DNA from: Candidatus Peribacteria bacterium | GTDB lineage: Bacteria > Patescibacteriota > Gracilibacteria > Peribacterales > Peribacteraceae | Length of the DNA: 64,000 nucleotides | NCBI GenBank assembly: GCA_023038255.1 | Contig: CP082927.1 | Coordinates: 206,436-270,435 of the forward strand | Reading direction: 5' to 3' | Shown here: positions 51,639 to 63,800 of the stretch, one piece after another | Numbering within the stretch: position 1 is the stretch's first letter | Layout: each line of letters begins with the position of its first letter | Notes under the pieces: model-generated | Seen by the model: the letters and a program-made list of their open reading frames with translations, nothing else | The model's database searches: none | Told to the model about the DNA's origin: nothing | Made by a program: the position numbers and the translations under genes

Positions 51639-51640
51639 AA

Positions 51641-52390
51641 TCACAGTTTCTTTGCAAGTCCCTCAATTGCTTTCAGTGTTTCAATCGGTACCATCCATAC
51701 TGTCGTGTTGGATTGATCAGAACTGAGATCATTGATGCTCTGCAATGTACGCAGATGCAACGCGCCCGGTACGGTTGCAAGCATTTCTGCAGCTTTCGCC
51801 ATATTTGCCGCTGCACCGACTTCTCCTTCTGAATTGATGATGACCGCCTGCTTCTCGCGCTCTGCTTCCGCAACCTTTGCCAGTGTGCGCTTCAGACTTT
51901 CCGGCAGGATGATATCTTTTAACTCCACGGACTGCACATCGACACCCCAGTTATCGGATGCCGTATCGACGGCAATTTTTATTTTTTCACTGATCTCTTT
52001 CTTGTTCGAGAGTAATTCATCAAGCTTCACCTCACCGACTGCATTGCGCATGGTGGTCTGTGCAAGCTGCCCGACCGCATTAAAGAAATCCTCGACTTCA
52101 AGGACCGCTTTCGATGGATCTTTGATTTTGAAATAAATAACAGCATTGATGCCGATGGGAATATTGTCTTTGGTGATCGCTTCCTGATTCGGCACATCCA
52201 CCGCTTTCACGCGGATATCCACTTTTATCAATCGCTGGAAAATCGGCACAATCACATGCCATCCTGGCTCCCACGTCTTACTGTATTTTCCCATAGTGAG
52301 CAGAATGCCGCGTTCATACTGATCCACCTGACGGATGCAGATGAGAATGAGCAGAATGACGATGGTGATGAGCGTGATGAGCGGGTACAT
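51641..52390 (-). CDS. SPFH/band-7 (stomatin/slipin-like) membrane protein
   Basis: A 249-residue protein with one N-terminal membrane segment (LITLITIVILLILICI) and the SPFH domain (VDQYERGILLTMGKYSKTWE, GWHVIVPIFQRLIKVDIRVK, NIPIGINAVIYFKIKDPSKA, DNWGVDVQSVELKDIILPES). It forms oligomers that organise membrane microdomains. It begins 14 nt after tpiA and is likely in the same transcript. Confidence 0.9.
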   Translation of the reverse strand: MYPLITLITIVILLILICIRQVDQYERGILLTMGKYSKTWEPGWHVIVPIFQRLIKVDIRVKAVDVPNQEAITKDNIPIGINAVIYFKIKDPSKAVLEVEDFFNAVGQLAQTTMRNAVGEVKLDELLSNKKEISEKIKIAVDTASDNWGVDVQSVELKDIILPESLKRTLAKVAEAEREKQAVIINSEGEVGAAANMAKAAEMLATVPGALHLRTLQSINDLSSDQSNTTVWMVPIETLKAIEGLAKKL

Positions 52391-52404
52391 ACGGAGGAGG
52401 GGAA

Positions 52405-53124
52405 TCAGATAGGGAGACTGTCGAGAATTTTCCGGAAGGCGGATGGATCGAGAGATGATGCTCCAACAAGTGCACCGTCGACATCCGGCAGTGAGAGGAT
52501 TGCACTGGCGTTCTCCGGCTTTACAGATCCTCCATATATAATACGGACGTTTTCATGACCTTGTTCTGACAAAAGTGCGCGGATGGCTGTATGCATTTCC
52601 TGAATGTCCTGTGGCTGCGCCGTCTGTCCGTTGCCGATTGCCCAGACGGGTTCGTAGGCGATCGTCAGAGATGAGAGATTGATCGATGACTGAAGAATGG
52701 CAGAGAGTTGTTTTTGAATCACGTCTGTGGCCTGTCCCATTTCACGCTCATCAGCTGTTTCTCCAATACAGAGAATAGGATGCAGCCCGGTCTGGATTGC
52801 CGCCTGCACCTGTGCGGCAATCATGCCGTCATGCTCTGCATGATGTATGCGTCGTTCCGAGTGACCGCAGAGCACGTACGTGCATCCGTGATTCGCGAGG
52901 AGTTGCATGCTGACATCGCCGGTCATAGCGCCTTTTTCTTCCGCTCTTCCATATTGTCCGCCCGTCACCAGGAAATGTTCGACGCACGTGTGGACATCCA
53001 GAAATGTCGGAAAGACAACAATGTCCACGCCGTCACGATTCCGGTATGGAGAATCCTCGGCATCCCAACCAGGCGGCGGGGCGTTCATTTTCCAGTTTGC
53101 GGCGATGAGGGGCGTTCTTTTCAT
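52405..53124 (-). CDS. tpiA: triosephosphate isomerase
   Basis: A 239-residue TIM with Asn/Lys (LIAANWKMN), catalytic His (VLCGHSERR), catalytic Glu (AYEPVWAIGNG) and phosphate loop (IIYGGSVKPENA, DGALVGASSL). It interconverts dihydroxyacetone phosphate and glyceraldehyde 3-phosphate. The ATG has TACACT 6 nt upstream on the minus strand. Confidence 0.96.
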   Translation of the reverse strand: MKRTPLIAANWKMNAPPPGWDAEDSPYRNRDGVDIVVFPTFLDVHTCVEHFLVTGGQYGRAEEKGAMTGDVSMQLLANHGCTYVLCGHSERRIHHAEHDGMIAAQVQAAIQTGLHPILCIGETADEREMGQATDVIQKQLSAILQSSINLSSLTIAYEPVWAIGNGQTAQPQDIQEMHTAIRALLSEQGHENVRIIYGGSVKPENASAILSLPDVDGALVGASSLDPSAFRKILDSLPI

Positions 53125-53130
53125 GTGGGG

Positions 53131-53146
53131 AGTGTAACCCTATACT
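53131..53146. promoter_or_regulatory. divergent pair of -10 boxes in the 28-bp tpiA-rpiB gap
   Basis: On the plus strand TATACT (53141-53146) ends 6 nt before the rpiB ATG. On the minus strand TACACT (53136-53131) ends 6 nt before the tpiA ATG. Both mRNAs would therefore be leaderless and the -35 regions lie in the opposite gene. Confidence 0.6.
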
Positions 53147-53152
53147 CCACTC

Positions 53153-53599
53153 ATGCAACTCCCCACCCGCGTCGTCCTGGCTGCAGATCATGCAGGCTTT
53201 CCTCTCAAAGAATCGGTAAAGACACATCTGCAATCCAAAGGGATTGACGTGATTGATGTAGGAACATTTTCTACGGAATCTGTCGACTATCCCGCTATCA
53301 TGCGAAAAGGAGCGGCTGCCGTCCTTGAATACAGCTGTCCGGGTATTATTTTCGGCGGCAGCGGCAACGGTGAAGCGATGGCAGCGAACAAGGTGCGGGG
53401 CATCCGTGCGGCGGTCTGTTACAGCGTAGAAATCGCCCGTTTGGCCCGGGCTCATAATGATGCAAACGTGATGAGCCTGGGAGCCAGATTCACCGATAGC
53501 GCCCTTGCACATGCGATGGTTGACGTTTTCCTGGAAACAGACTTCGAAGGGGGCCGTCACATCGCACGCATTGCCGATCTCGATACCCCCCTCGCATGA
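53153..53599 (+). CDS. rpiB: ribose-5-phosphate isomerase B
   Basis: A 148-residue RpiB/LacAB-family protein (VLAADHAGFPLKESVKTHLQ, IIFGGSGNGEAMAANKVRGI, AHNDANVMSLGAR). It interconverts ribose 5-phosphate and ribulose 5-phosphate. In the usual active site CGTGxG a Cys is present; here the loop is FGGSGNG, so the Cys is replaced by Gly. Coupled to rpe by ATGA overlap. Confidence 0.9.
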   Translation: MQLPTRVVLAADHAGFPLKESVKTHLQSKGIDVIDVGTFSTESVDYPAIMRKGAAAVLEYSCPGIIFGGSGNGEAMAANKVRGIRAAVCYSVEIARLARAHNDANVMSLGARFTDSALAHAMVDVFLETDFEGGRHIARIADLDTPLA

Positions 53600-54231
53600 A
53601 AACCCTCATCACCCCCTCGATTCTCTCAGCTGATCTTGCACATTTGCAGGATGAGGTTGATACAATCAAAAGTGCAGACTGGATTCAGGTCGATGTCATG
53701 GACGGACACTTTGTGCCGAATCTGAGCTTTGGCGCACCGGTTATCAAAAATCTCGTCACATCACTCCCGCTCGATATTCACCTGATGGTGAAGAATCCCG
53801 CGGACCGTCTTGCTGAATTTCTTGCACTGCAGGTATCACACATCAGTTTTCACGCAGAAGCAGTTCCCACCCGGGATGCCCGCCAGGCTCTCATCAACAC
53901 TATTCACGAAGGGAGAGCGACAGCCGGTATTGCACTCAATCCGGAAACACCGATTGAAGAGATTGCCGACTGTGTGGAGGATGTGGATCTCGTGCTTTTC
54001 ATGTCTGTACATCCGGGATTCGGCGGCCAGGCTTTTATTCCTTCTGTGCTTGATAAAATCCGCGCTCTGCGCATCGCGCATCCGTCACTGATGATCCAGG
54101 TGGATGGCGGTATCAATGTCGAAACTGCAGCGCTTGTCCGTGAAGCAGGGGCAAACAATCTTGTGGCAGGCAGTGCAATTTTCGGACAGGCAGACAGAGA
54201 AGCGGCAATCCATTCCCTGCGCGGTGTATGA
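53596..54231 (+). CDS. rpe: ribulose-phosphate 3-epimerase
   Basis: A 211-residue TIM-barrel enzyme (ITPSILSADLAHL, WIQVDVMDGHFVPNLSFG, DIHLMVKNP, FMSVHPGFGGQAFIPSVLDK, IQVDGGIN). It interconverts ribulose 5-phosphate and xylulose 5-phosphate. Next to rpiB it gives the non-oxidative pentose-phosphate branch. Overlaps rpiB by ATGA and the DUF192 gene by ATGATG. Confidence 0.96.
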   Translation: MKTLITPSILSADLAHLQDEVDTIKSADWIQVDVMDGHFVPNLSFGAPVIKNLVTSLPLDIHLMVKNPADRLAEFLALQVSHISFHAEAVPTRDARQALINTIHEGRATAGIALNPETPIEEIADCVEDVDLVLFMSVHPGFGGQAFIPSVLDKIRALRIAHPSLMIQVDGGINVETAALVREAGANNLVAGSAIFGQADREAAIHSLRGV

Positions 54232-54686
54232 TGCGGCGTTTCGTATGGTTATTCGGAGGCATGATGGTGCTTCTTGTCGGCATGACTGTTGCATCGTTTT
54301 TCGTAGAGATCGTGCCTATGCCTGTGCGCACCGTCACACTGTATTCAGATACGGGAGCAACACTGTCTCTGGATGTGGAGTGGGCGTCCACTCCTGAAGA
54401 GCAGGCGAGGGGGCTGATGTTCCGTCCGAAAGTGGTACGCGGCATGGTGTTTGCATTTACCGATTCCGCGCCCCGTGCGTTCTGGATGAAGAACACGCTC
54501 GTCCCGCTCGATATTGTTTTTTTTGACGCAGACAAAACCTACGTGTCCGCGACAACCATGCAGCCCTGCGAAGCCGATCCCTGTATAGAATATCCGTCCG
54601 AGGGGCCGGCGCAGTATGCGCTGGAAATGCCTGCCGGCTTCATCGGAGAAACCGGTATCGGGAAAAATTGGAAAATAGGGTGGTAA
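54228..54686 (+). CDS. DUF192 family protein, membrane-anchored
   Basis: A 152-residue protein with an N-terminal hydrophobic anchor (LFGGMMVLLVGMTVASFFV) and the DUF192 core (TPEEQARGLMFRP, GMVFAF, FWMKNTLVPLDIVFFDAD, YALEMPAGFI). The domain is exported in most bacteria; function is unknown. Coupled to rpe. Confidence 0.88.
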   Translation: MMRRFVWLFGGMMVLLVGMTVASFFVEIVPMPVRTVTLYSDTGATLSLDVEWASTPEEQARGLMFRPKVVRGMVFAFTDSAPRAFWMKNTLVPLDIVFFDADKTYVSATTMQPCEADPCIEYPSEGPAQYALEMPAGFIGETGIGKNWKIGW

Positions 54687-54805
54687 AGGTGCCTTATCGC
54701 ATCATGTTTTTAAGCCGGCATTTGGCTTATTAGAGGCTATGTATATAGCATTTGCAAAATAATATCTTCATGGTCTGGTGGATACCCAGAAAATGAGTTT
54801 TGCGC

Positions 54806-54811
54806 TATAAT
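54806..54811 (+). promoter_or_regulatory. -10 box TATAAT of the giant fibre gene
   Basis: A consensus TATAAT lies about 49 nt before the ATG at 54860. The leader contains the perfect hairpin GAGCC-tga-GGCTC (54832-54844), and an AAGCC/GGCTT hairpin lies upstream near 54711-54729. Confidence 0.55.
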
Positions 54812-54859
54812 AATACGATACATCGAAAAAAGAGCCTGAGGCTCATCACACAAAAACCA

Positions 54860-57800
54860 ATGCAATCTCCGTTTCAGACCATCGGCTCTCTCGACGCATT
54901 GCGCAGTGCTGATGTGCTGACACTGACACCGTTGCCGGTGGCAATTTCCAAGCAGGAAAAAATTACATGGGTGCATGAAACGCTCGCATGTTTCCGATAC
55001 GGAGTGCTCACCCGTGAAGACAAGGGGCTGGTCCGCCGGTACCTGCAGCACATGACCGGATATTCCCGCGCACAGATTGCGCGTCACATTGCAGACGCAC
55101 TGACGCAGTCACTGGTGACCGAGGTCTCACCGAAAACATTCAGCTGGAAAAATTACGGCATACTCGCTGCGCTGTTGCTGCTTGTCACACTGCTCAGTAC
55201 ATCAACGCTCCGCTCACAGGCATCTGTGCTCCAGATGCTTACTCCTGAAAAAGCTGCCGTAGAGACAGGGACCGGTGACATGATTGCGTCACGCACGTTT
55301 GTTGTCAGTACCATGAGTACCGATACTGCAGGAGCGATTGCATATCCGCTTGTCGCGATGACCGAGGAGATTGCTGTTGTGAACGGACAGAGAATGCGTG
55401 TAACCAAAGTCAGTGATGCTGCAACGCTGCTCCGCCATGTCGCCGAACGTCGCGCCTCCCGCCTTGCACGTTTGCTTGCAAGTCACTCTGCAGCAGGAAA
55501 TCCCCCGGCTCGTCCTGTTCCGGATATTTTGCCGGTCTATCCTGCATACCCGTCATCTCAGCTGCACGGTGCCGCTCCGGATAACACATTTACGGCGTTG
55601 CCGGGTCTCTGGTCCAGTATCGGACTTGGGACACAGGGTCAGATTCTCATGATTGAAAACGGTCGTCCGGTCTGGCATGACTTCCCGTACCTGGAACAGA
55701 TCCGCACGCTTGCTCCTCAGGGCAATGAACCGACGCGCCGCGCCGGAGGTCAGCGGAGCGGAGGATCACCGCAGAGTTCGACGACGACCATCATCAACAA
55801 CACAACAACGACAACCGCAGCCGCTCCAAGCGGCTGGACCGAGGGAACGGGTGTTGTCTACCTGACAGATTCCACAGACTCCGTTGGTATCGGCACCGAT
55901 ACCCCGGCTGCAACACTCGAAGTGGTCGGATCCATTTCCGGTGCGTCGCTCTACGTTGCATCAAGCATCGAAGGTGCGGGTCTCACATCCTGTGATGCCG
56001 TGAACCAGAAACTGCTCTGGGATTCTGTGACAAAGCAATTTACCTGTGGCACAGACAATGCAGTCGGCACAGGGCTCTCCACTGCTATCGCAGATGTACG
56101 CTACGTGAAGAAGCAGGGTGACACCATGACCGGTGCTCTCGTGATTGATATCCGCAATGGCACGCTCGCATCTGTTGGTCTGAACGTTATCAATACACTC
56201 TCCGGTGCGCAGATTCATGCAGAAAAAAATCTGACGACATCCGGCACACTGGTGTTTGAAGGTGCTGCATCCGGATCATCACTGTATCTCGGTTCTTCTC
56301 TCCGCGGTGCGGGCCTCATCGATTGCGATACATCCGGCACCAGCAAACTTCTCTGGGATGCAACAAACGGGCGCTTTGCGTGTGGGACAGATACCGACAC
56401 CGATACAAATACAACATACACGGCTGGGCAGGGTCTTTCTCTGAATGGAACGGTTTTCACACTGAATGCCACTCTCACCGGATCACTCATCCGCTTCCAG
56501 ACGCTCTCTGGTTCCACGGTCTACGGCAAGAATCTCATCGCCTCATCCGGCTCCATTGTGCTGGAAGGAAACTTGAGTGGTGCCACGATCAACGGATTTG
56601 GATTACAGTCATGTAATGGCGCATCGCAGAAACTTCTGTGGAACACCGTAACAGGCAAATTCGAATGTGGTGCTGATGTCGATACGGATACCAATACAAC
56701 CTACACAGCAGGAAAGGGTCTTGGCCTGAACGGCACAAGCTTCTCTCTGAATAATACGATCACTGGTTCACTCGTCCGCTTCGATACAATCTCCGGTTCT
56801 ACTGTTTACGGAAAGAATTCCGTGAACTCCTCCGGTTCCATCACCGCAGAAGGAGCCATCAGCGGATCAACACTCTTTGCGGGGACATCCCTCCGCGGTG
56901 CCGGCCTCATCGATTGTTCCACTGCAGGGACATCGAAGTTGCTCTGGAACTCTGTGAGTGGCCGCTTCTCCTGTGGCACTGATCAGAACACTGGTACTGC
57001 CTATACTGCAGGCCAGGGTCTGAGTGTGAATGGAACTGTGATCACGCTCAATGCAACGATCACCGGTTCACTTGTCCGCTTCGACACGATCTCCGGTTCA
57101 ACCGTGTATGGAAAGAATTCCGTGAACTCTTCCGGTTCCATCACTGCAGAAGGAGCTATCAGCGGATCAACACTCTTTGCAGGAACATCACTGCGTGGCG
57201 CAGGACTCATCGATTGTGACACATCCGGTACCAGCAAACTTCTCTGGGATGCAACAACTGGCCGCTTCAGTTGTGGGACAGATCAGTCCGGTGGCGGAGC
57301 GGGCAGCATGTCGAGCGGCAATGTGATGACGATCGGTGACGCGCGCTACGTGCGCACTGCGGGTGGAACAATGACCGGCGCACTCGTTGTCCAGAACGGC
57401 AACACGCATACACCGACCGATGCTGCACTCATCAATGTACGAGGCACCATCTCCGGTACGACACTCTATGCAAATTCCGCACTCCGTTCTTCCGGTTCCA
57501 TCACCGCAGAAGGTGCGATCAGCGGATCGACACTCTTTGCAGGAACAAGTATCCGTGGTGGAGGACTGATTGATTGTGACACATCATCCACCAGCAAACT
57601 TCTCTGGGACAGCACATCCGGTCGCTTCTCTTGTGGCACAGATACCGATACGAATACAACATACACGGCTGGTCAGGGTCTTTCTCTGAACGGAACAGTT
57701 CTCACCTTGAATGCCACTCTCACAGGATCACTCATCCGCTTCCAGACACTCTCCGGTTCTACTGTCTACGGAAAGAATCTCATCGCCTCATCCGGTTCCA

Positions 57801-60800
57801 TCGTTCTCGAAGGAAACCTCACGGGTGCTACGATCAATGGGTTTGGTCTCACATCCTGTTCTGCAGTCGGACAGAAGCTTCTCTGGAACACGGCAACCGG
57901 AAAATTCGAATGTGGTGCTGACACCGATACAAACACAACATACACAGCAGGCAAGGGTCTCGGTTTGAATGGCACATCATTCAGCCTGAACGCCGCCATC
58001 ACCGGATCTCTCGTTCGCTTCGATACAATCTCTGGATCAACCGTGTACGGAAAGAATTCCGTGAACTCATCCGGCTCCATCACTGCAGAAGGAGCCATCA
58101 GCGGATCGACTCTGTTCGCGGGCACATCGCTCCGTGGTGCAGGTCTTGCTGATTGTGACGTCGCAGGCACAAACAAACTGCTCTGGGACAGCACAAGCGG
58201 TCGCTTCAGTTGTGGGACGGATACAGATACGACGTCATACTTCTCCACCGGCAATGTACTGACGATCGGCAATGCGAAGTACGTCAGCAAGCAGGGAGAT
58301 ACGATGACCGGTGCACTGGTGATTGATATGCAGGGCGGAACACTGGGATCGATCGGACTGAAAGTCCTGAATACTCTTTCCGGTGCTATCATCCATGCGG
58401 AAAAAACACTGAGTTCCAGCGGTACGATCATGGCGAGAGGCAATATTTGGACAAAAGCGGGTTTCTCCGGTGCAACGCTTGAAATCGGTCATGGAGCATT
58501 TGGCTCTCCTTCCATTAAATTCGGAGGAACGAATGACGGAATATTCCATGGGGGGGACAATCATTTAGAGCTGGTGGTTGGTGGGAATACCGCCTTTCAG
58601 GCATTTCCGAATCAGGTGAGAATTCCGCGTGGCACCGTCAGTGCGCCCGGCATGGTGTGGACCGATGCGACAACGACCGGATTCTTCTCGAGTGTCGGCA
58701 GCGCCATTTCCGCTTCTATTACCGGAGCAGAGAAATTCCGTATTGATACGACGGGTATCAAGATCTTTAGTGCCGCATCCGGTTCTATTCTGCACGCGGA
58801 GAAAACACTCAGTACATCCGGATCATTGGTCTTTGAAGGCGCTGCATCCGGATCGTCGCTGTACCTTGGAACCTCTCTCAATGGTGCGGGTCTTGTGGAT
58901 TGTGACACATCCGGTACCAGCAAACTTCTCTGGGATGCAACGAGCGGCCGCTTCTCCTGTGGGACAGATACCGACACCGATACAAATACAACATACACGG
59001 CAGGTCAGGGTCTTTCTCTGAACGGAACAGTTCTCACCTTGAATGCCACTCTCACAGGATCACTCATCCGCTTCCAGACACTCTCCGGTTCTACTGTCTA
59101 CGGAAAAAATCTCATCGCATCATCCGGTTCCATCGTTCTCGAAGGAAACCTCACCGGTGCGACGATCAACGGCTTCGGACTCCAGGCTTGTAACAACGCA
59201 AACCAGAAACTTCTCTGGAACACGGTTACCGGAAAATTCGAATGTGGTGCTGACACCGATACAAACACAACGTACACAGCAGGCAAGGGTCTCGGTTTGA
59301 ATGGCACATCATTCAGCCTGAACGCCACCATCACCGGATCTCTCGTTCGCTTCGATACAATCTCTGGATCAACCGTGTACGGAAAGAATTCCGTGAACTC
59401 TTCAGGAAGTATCACTGCAGAAGGTGCTATCTCCGGTTCCACTCTCTACGCAGGGACATCCATCCGTGGTGCAGGTCTCGTCGATTGTACGTCTGTGGGA
59501 ACAGACAAGCTTCTCTGGAACGCAACAACAGGTCGTTTCTCCTGTGGCATAGATCAGACAGGTGGCGCAGGATTCGGGTCCGGGCAGGTGGTGGTGATTG
59601 GTGACGCGCGCTACGTGAAGAGATCCGGCGATACAATGACGGGATCGCTGATCATCCGTTCGACATCCGGTTCGAGTGCAGTCGGACTTTCTGTGATCGG
59701 CACCATGTCCGGTGTCGGGCTGAATGTGTCTGGAACAGGTGCATTCCCGCTCATCCGCACGCTGCCGCGATCGGGAACTGTGCTGATTGGTACCGGCGGT
59801 ATCCGTGGAGGATCCGGTATGATTATGCCGCAGCTCTTTGTACCGGGAAAAACACCCGTGTTGATTGGAAATACGTCGACCACTGCAGCTATTGATCATA
59901 TGGCTCTGCAGGGAAATACGATTATTTCCACAGCCGGCACCGTGCTCCGTTCGTTTGATGTGAGCATTCCGACCGGTCCGAAGTCTCTTTCGACAGCGAA
60001 CGTCACATCCAGTAACCCCGCATCTATTGTGGTGCAGGGTAAGTACGCGTTTATCGGAGTGCAGACAAAAATCCAGTCCTTCGATATCAGCAATCCGTCC
60101 GCCATGGTTCCGTTGCATGTGTTCACGCCGACATCGGCAGTCAATGCACTGGCGATTCAGGGTAGATATCTCTTCAGCTTGAATACGACATCGGCCCGCT
60201 TCCAGACAGTCGACATCAGTAATCCTGCAAACATGGTGAGCGGCGGAACGGTGGCAACCGGTACGACGCCGAATGCGATTGCCGTTGCAGGGCGCTACGC
60301 TTATGTGACCAACGGTGGCGGCGGCACGCTCCAGATTATCGACCTCAAAAATCCGTGGTCTCCGGTGAGCATTGGCACAACATCCGCCGGTACCACCCCA
60401 AATGGTGTTGCGATTCAGGAACGCTACGCATATGTCATCAATACCGCAGGTCTGCAGATCTTCGATGTCAGTAACCCCGCGAGCGTACTGACGCTTGGTT
60501 CTGCTGCAGTGGGAACGCAGTCTGCCATTGCAGTCTCGGGCCGCTACGCATATGTGGTCGGTGCAAACGGATTGATCACCATTGATATCAGTGATCCGCG
60601 CGCTCCTACTGTTGTGTCGACAGTGTCGGCCGGACTGACCACGCTCAACCAGATTATTGTTGATGGCCGCTATGCCTACGTGTCGTACACAGGCGGTACC
60701 CGTCTCTATGTGTATGACCTCGGCGGTACGTACACGCAGACTGCGGAAATCGGCAGCCTGGAAGTGGGAAGTCTGACCATCCACGGAATTACACAGGGGA

Positions 60801-63800
60801 TGGACGCAAACTTCCAGGGATCGATCAGCACCGCAACCAGTCTCTTCGTTGCAGGACATGCATCCTTCGGTACGGGTGGTCAGGTGACCATCGGTACAGG
60901 CGGACTCATTGTCCGTGGTCCGGGATTCTCCGGTTCCACTGTCTACGCTGCAACATCTCTGCAGGGCGCAGGACTCACCGATTGTGATGTCGCTTCTTCC
61001 AGCAAACTCCTCTGGGACTCTACAACCGGACGCTTCAGCTGTGGAACGGATACAGCCGGAGGAGGTTTCTCCACCGGAAACGTCATGACCATCGGCAGTG
61101 CAAACTTTGTGAAGAAGATCGGCGATACCATGACGGGTACACTCATCATTGATATCAAGAACGGCACACTCGGATCACTTGGACTGAGAGTGATCAATAC
61201 ATTGAGCGGTGCCATCATCCATGCAGAGAAAGAACTCACCTCTTCCGGCACATTGATGGTGAAGCAGACGGGAACAACACGTGGATCAGGAGCGCTGACG
61301 GTGGTAAATACAACACGCTACGGAACAGGGTCATACATGGCAGCATCCGGTGCCATTCTTGTCCTGGATAGTACGGCAGGTGGCGCGGGCAACAGCAAGT
61401 CTCCGCATATTCTGTTTGGGTATAAGGGAAACTTTGATACGGCTCTCTGGAGAAGCGGTGCTGCAACTCTCTCTACCAATGGAACATTCTCCGGTGTCAC
61501 ACTCTACGCAAACTCTGCGATCCGTTCCTCTGGTTCGATTGTTGCAGAAGGAGCCATCAGTGGATCAAGCCTCTACGCAGGAACATCGATCAGCGGAGCA
61601 GGTTTAAGTGATTGTGATACCGCAGCAACATCCAAGCTTCTCTGGGACTCTACAACCGGACGCTTCTCCTGTGGGACAGATCAGTCCGGAGGAAGCTTCT
61701 CCACCGGAAACGTCATGACCATCGGCAGTGCAAACTTTGTGAAGAAGATCGGCGATACCATGACGGGTACACTCATCATCGATATCAAGAACGGCACACT
61801 CGGCTCGCTCGGACTCAAAGTTGTAAACACATTCTCCGGTGCCATCATCCATGCAGAGAAAGAACTCACCTCTTCCGGCACATTGATGGTGAAGCAGACG
61901 GGAACAACGCGCGGATCGGGAGCGCTGACAGTCGTAAACACGACACGCTACGGAACAGGAGCATACATGGCAGCATCCGGTGCCATTCTTGCACTCGATG
62001 CCACCTCCACTGCATCCCGCCATATCCTCTTTGGATACAGAGGGAACTTTGATACCCGTCTCTGGAGAAGCTCTGCCACGGTACTGTCGACAAACGGTAC
62101 CTTCTCCGGTGCATCTCTGTATGCAGACAACACCATTCGTGGTGCAGGTCTCTCTGATTGTGACAATGCATCCACCAGTAAGCTTCTCTGGGACAGCACA
62201 ACCGGCCGCTTCTCCTGTGGTACGGATGGAGGAGGTACAGGTGGAAACTTTGTGGAGATTGGGGGAGATACCATGACCGGTTCTCTGGTGACTCCGGGCT
62301 TAAACCTCTCCGGTGTCACGCTCAGCAGCATCAATGGCTTTCAGAAGTATCTCAATATTACCAATGCAGGTCTTGCAACGCAGGGCATTACGCGTCTGAC
62401 ACAGGAAGGGAACATTACCAATATCGGTTCCATACAGGCCGGTAGTGCACTGTTTACTTCGGCAGGAGCATTCCCAAGTGCGGTAACGTATGCGGGTACC
62501 AGCAATTTCTACAGCGTCGCTTTGGGCGACATTGATGGAGACGGATCGGTTGATATGGTAACCGGAACACTGAATGGTCAGTACTCAAAATTCCTCAATA
62601 ACGGAGACGGAACCTTTGGTTCCCGCAGTGATTTTACAACAGGCGGAACCATTTACGGTTTGCAATTGAGCGACTTGAACGGAGACGGAATGTTGGACAT
62701 TGCCGCCGCGGATGGATCGGATATGGTTGTGCAATTGAATAACGGAGACGGAACGTTTGCGACAAAGGTGTCGTATGCCGCTTCCTATCCGGTGAACATT
62801 GCTACCGCCGACGTAAACGGAGATGCAAGACCGGACGTGCTTGTTGCGGAAAATATCGACAATACGGTCTCTGTCTACATTAACAATGGAAACGGAACAT
62901 TCGCCGCAAAAGTGGATTACGCAGCTAACGTCGGGCATACGTTCGATGTCGAAGCGGGGGATATCAACGGAGACGGTTATATGGACATTCTTGCATGTGG
63001 TGGCAATGACAACGTGGTTTCTACATTCCTGAACAGAGGAAACGGAACCTTCGCCGCAAAAGTGGATATCAGCACGCAAAGCAGCATCAATTATATGGCG
63101 GTCAGTGACGTAAACATGGATGGCGCAGTGGACTTCGTCACCATTTCTTCCACGCAAACGAATGCATCCGTACACATCAATAACGGAGACGGAACTTTTG
63201 CGACAAAAGTGGATTATCCAACCGGAACAAGCGGGCACGATATTCGTCTGACCGATGTGAACGGAGACGGTGTGCCCGACATCGTCCTTGCAAGTCCTGT
63301 TGTTCTTTTGAACAAAGGAAACGGTACCTTTAATACGGCAACAAATTACTCAACGGCAGGAAATGCGTTCACTCTCGATACTGCGGATCTGAACAGAGAT
63401 GGAAAGCAGGACATTGTGACAATTGCCAATGCGGATAACACGGCACATGTACTGTTGAATAGATCCACTCCGACACTCTCGGTACAGGCCGGAACAGGAG
63501 GCATGGTTGGTATCGGCACAACAACACTGAAAGCAAAGTTCACCATTAGAAGTACGACCAGTTTCGGAACAGGTGCATCCATCTACGCCTCTGGTGCGGT
63601 TCTTACATTGCAAGCAAGCACGCAGTCCGGTGCCCGCACGCCAAACCTCCTCTTCGGTTACCGCGGCGCCTTCGACACACGCATCACCCGTACATCCACA
63701 GGATCCCTCACCTTTGCATCCAACACGGGAGTTCTTCTCACTCTGAACACCGAAAGAGCAGATGCCACCGGTAACGTCTTCCAGATCATCTCCGATGCAA

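Noticed and set aside
59402-60859. 485-codon open frame on the minus strand inside the giant fibre gene
   Set aside because: It is an antisense shadow of the repeats, rich in Cys, Arg and His, with no coherent domain.
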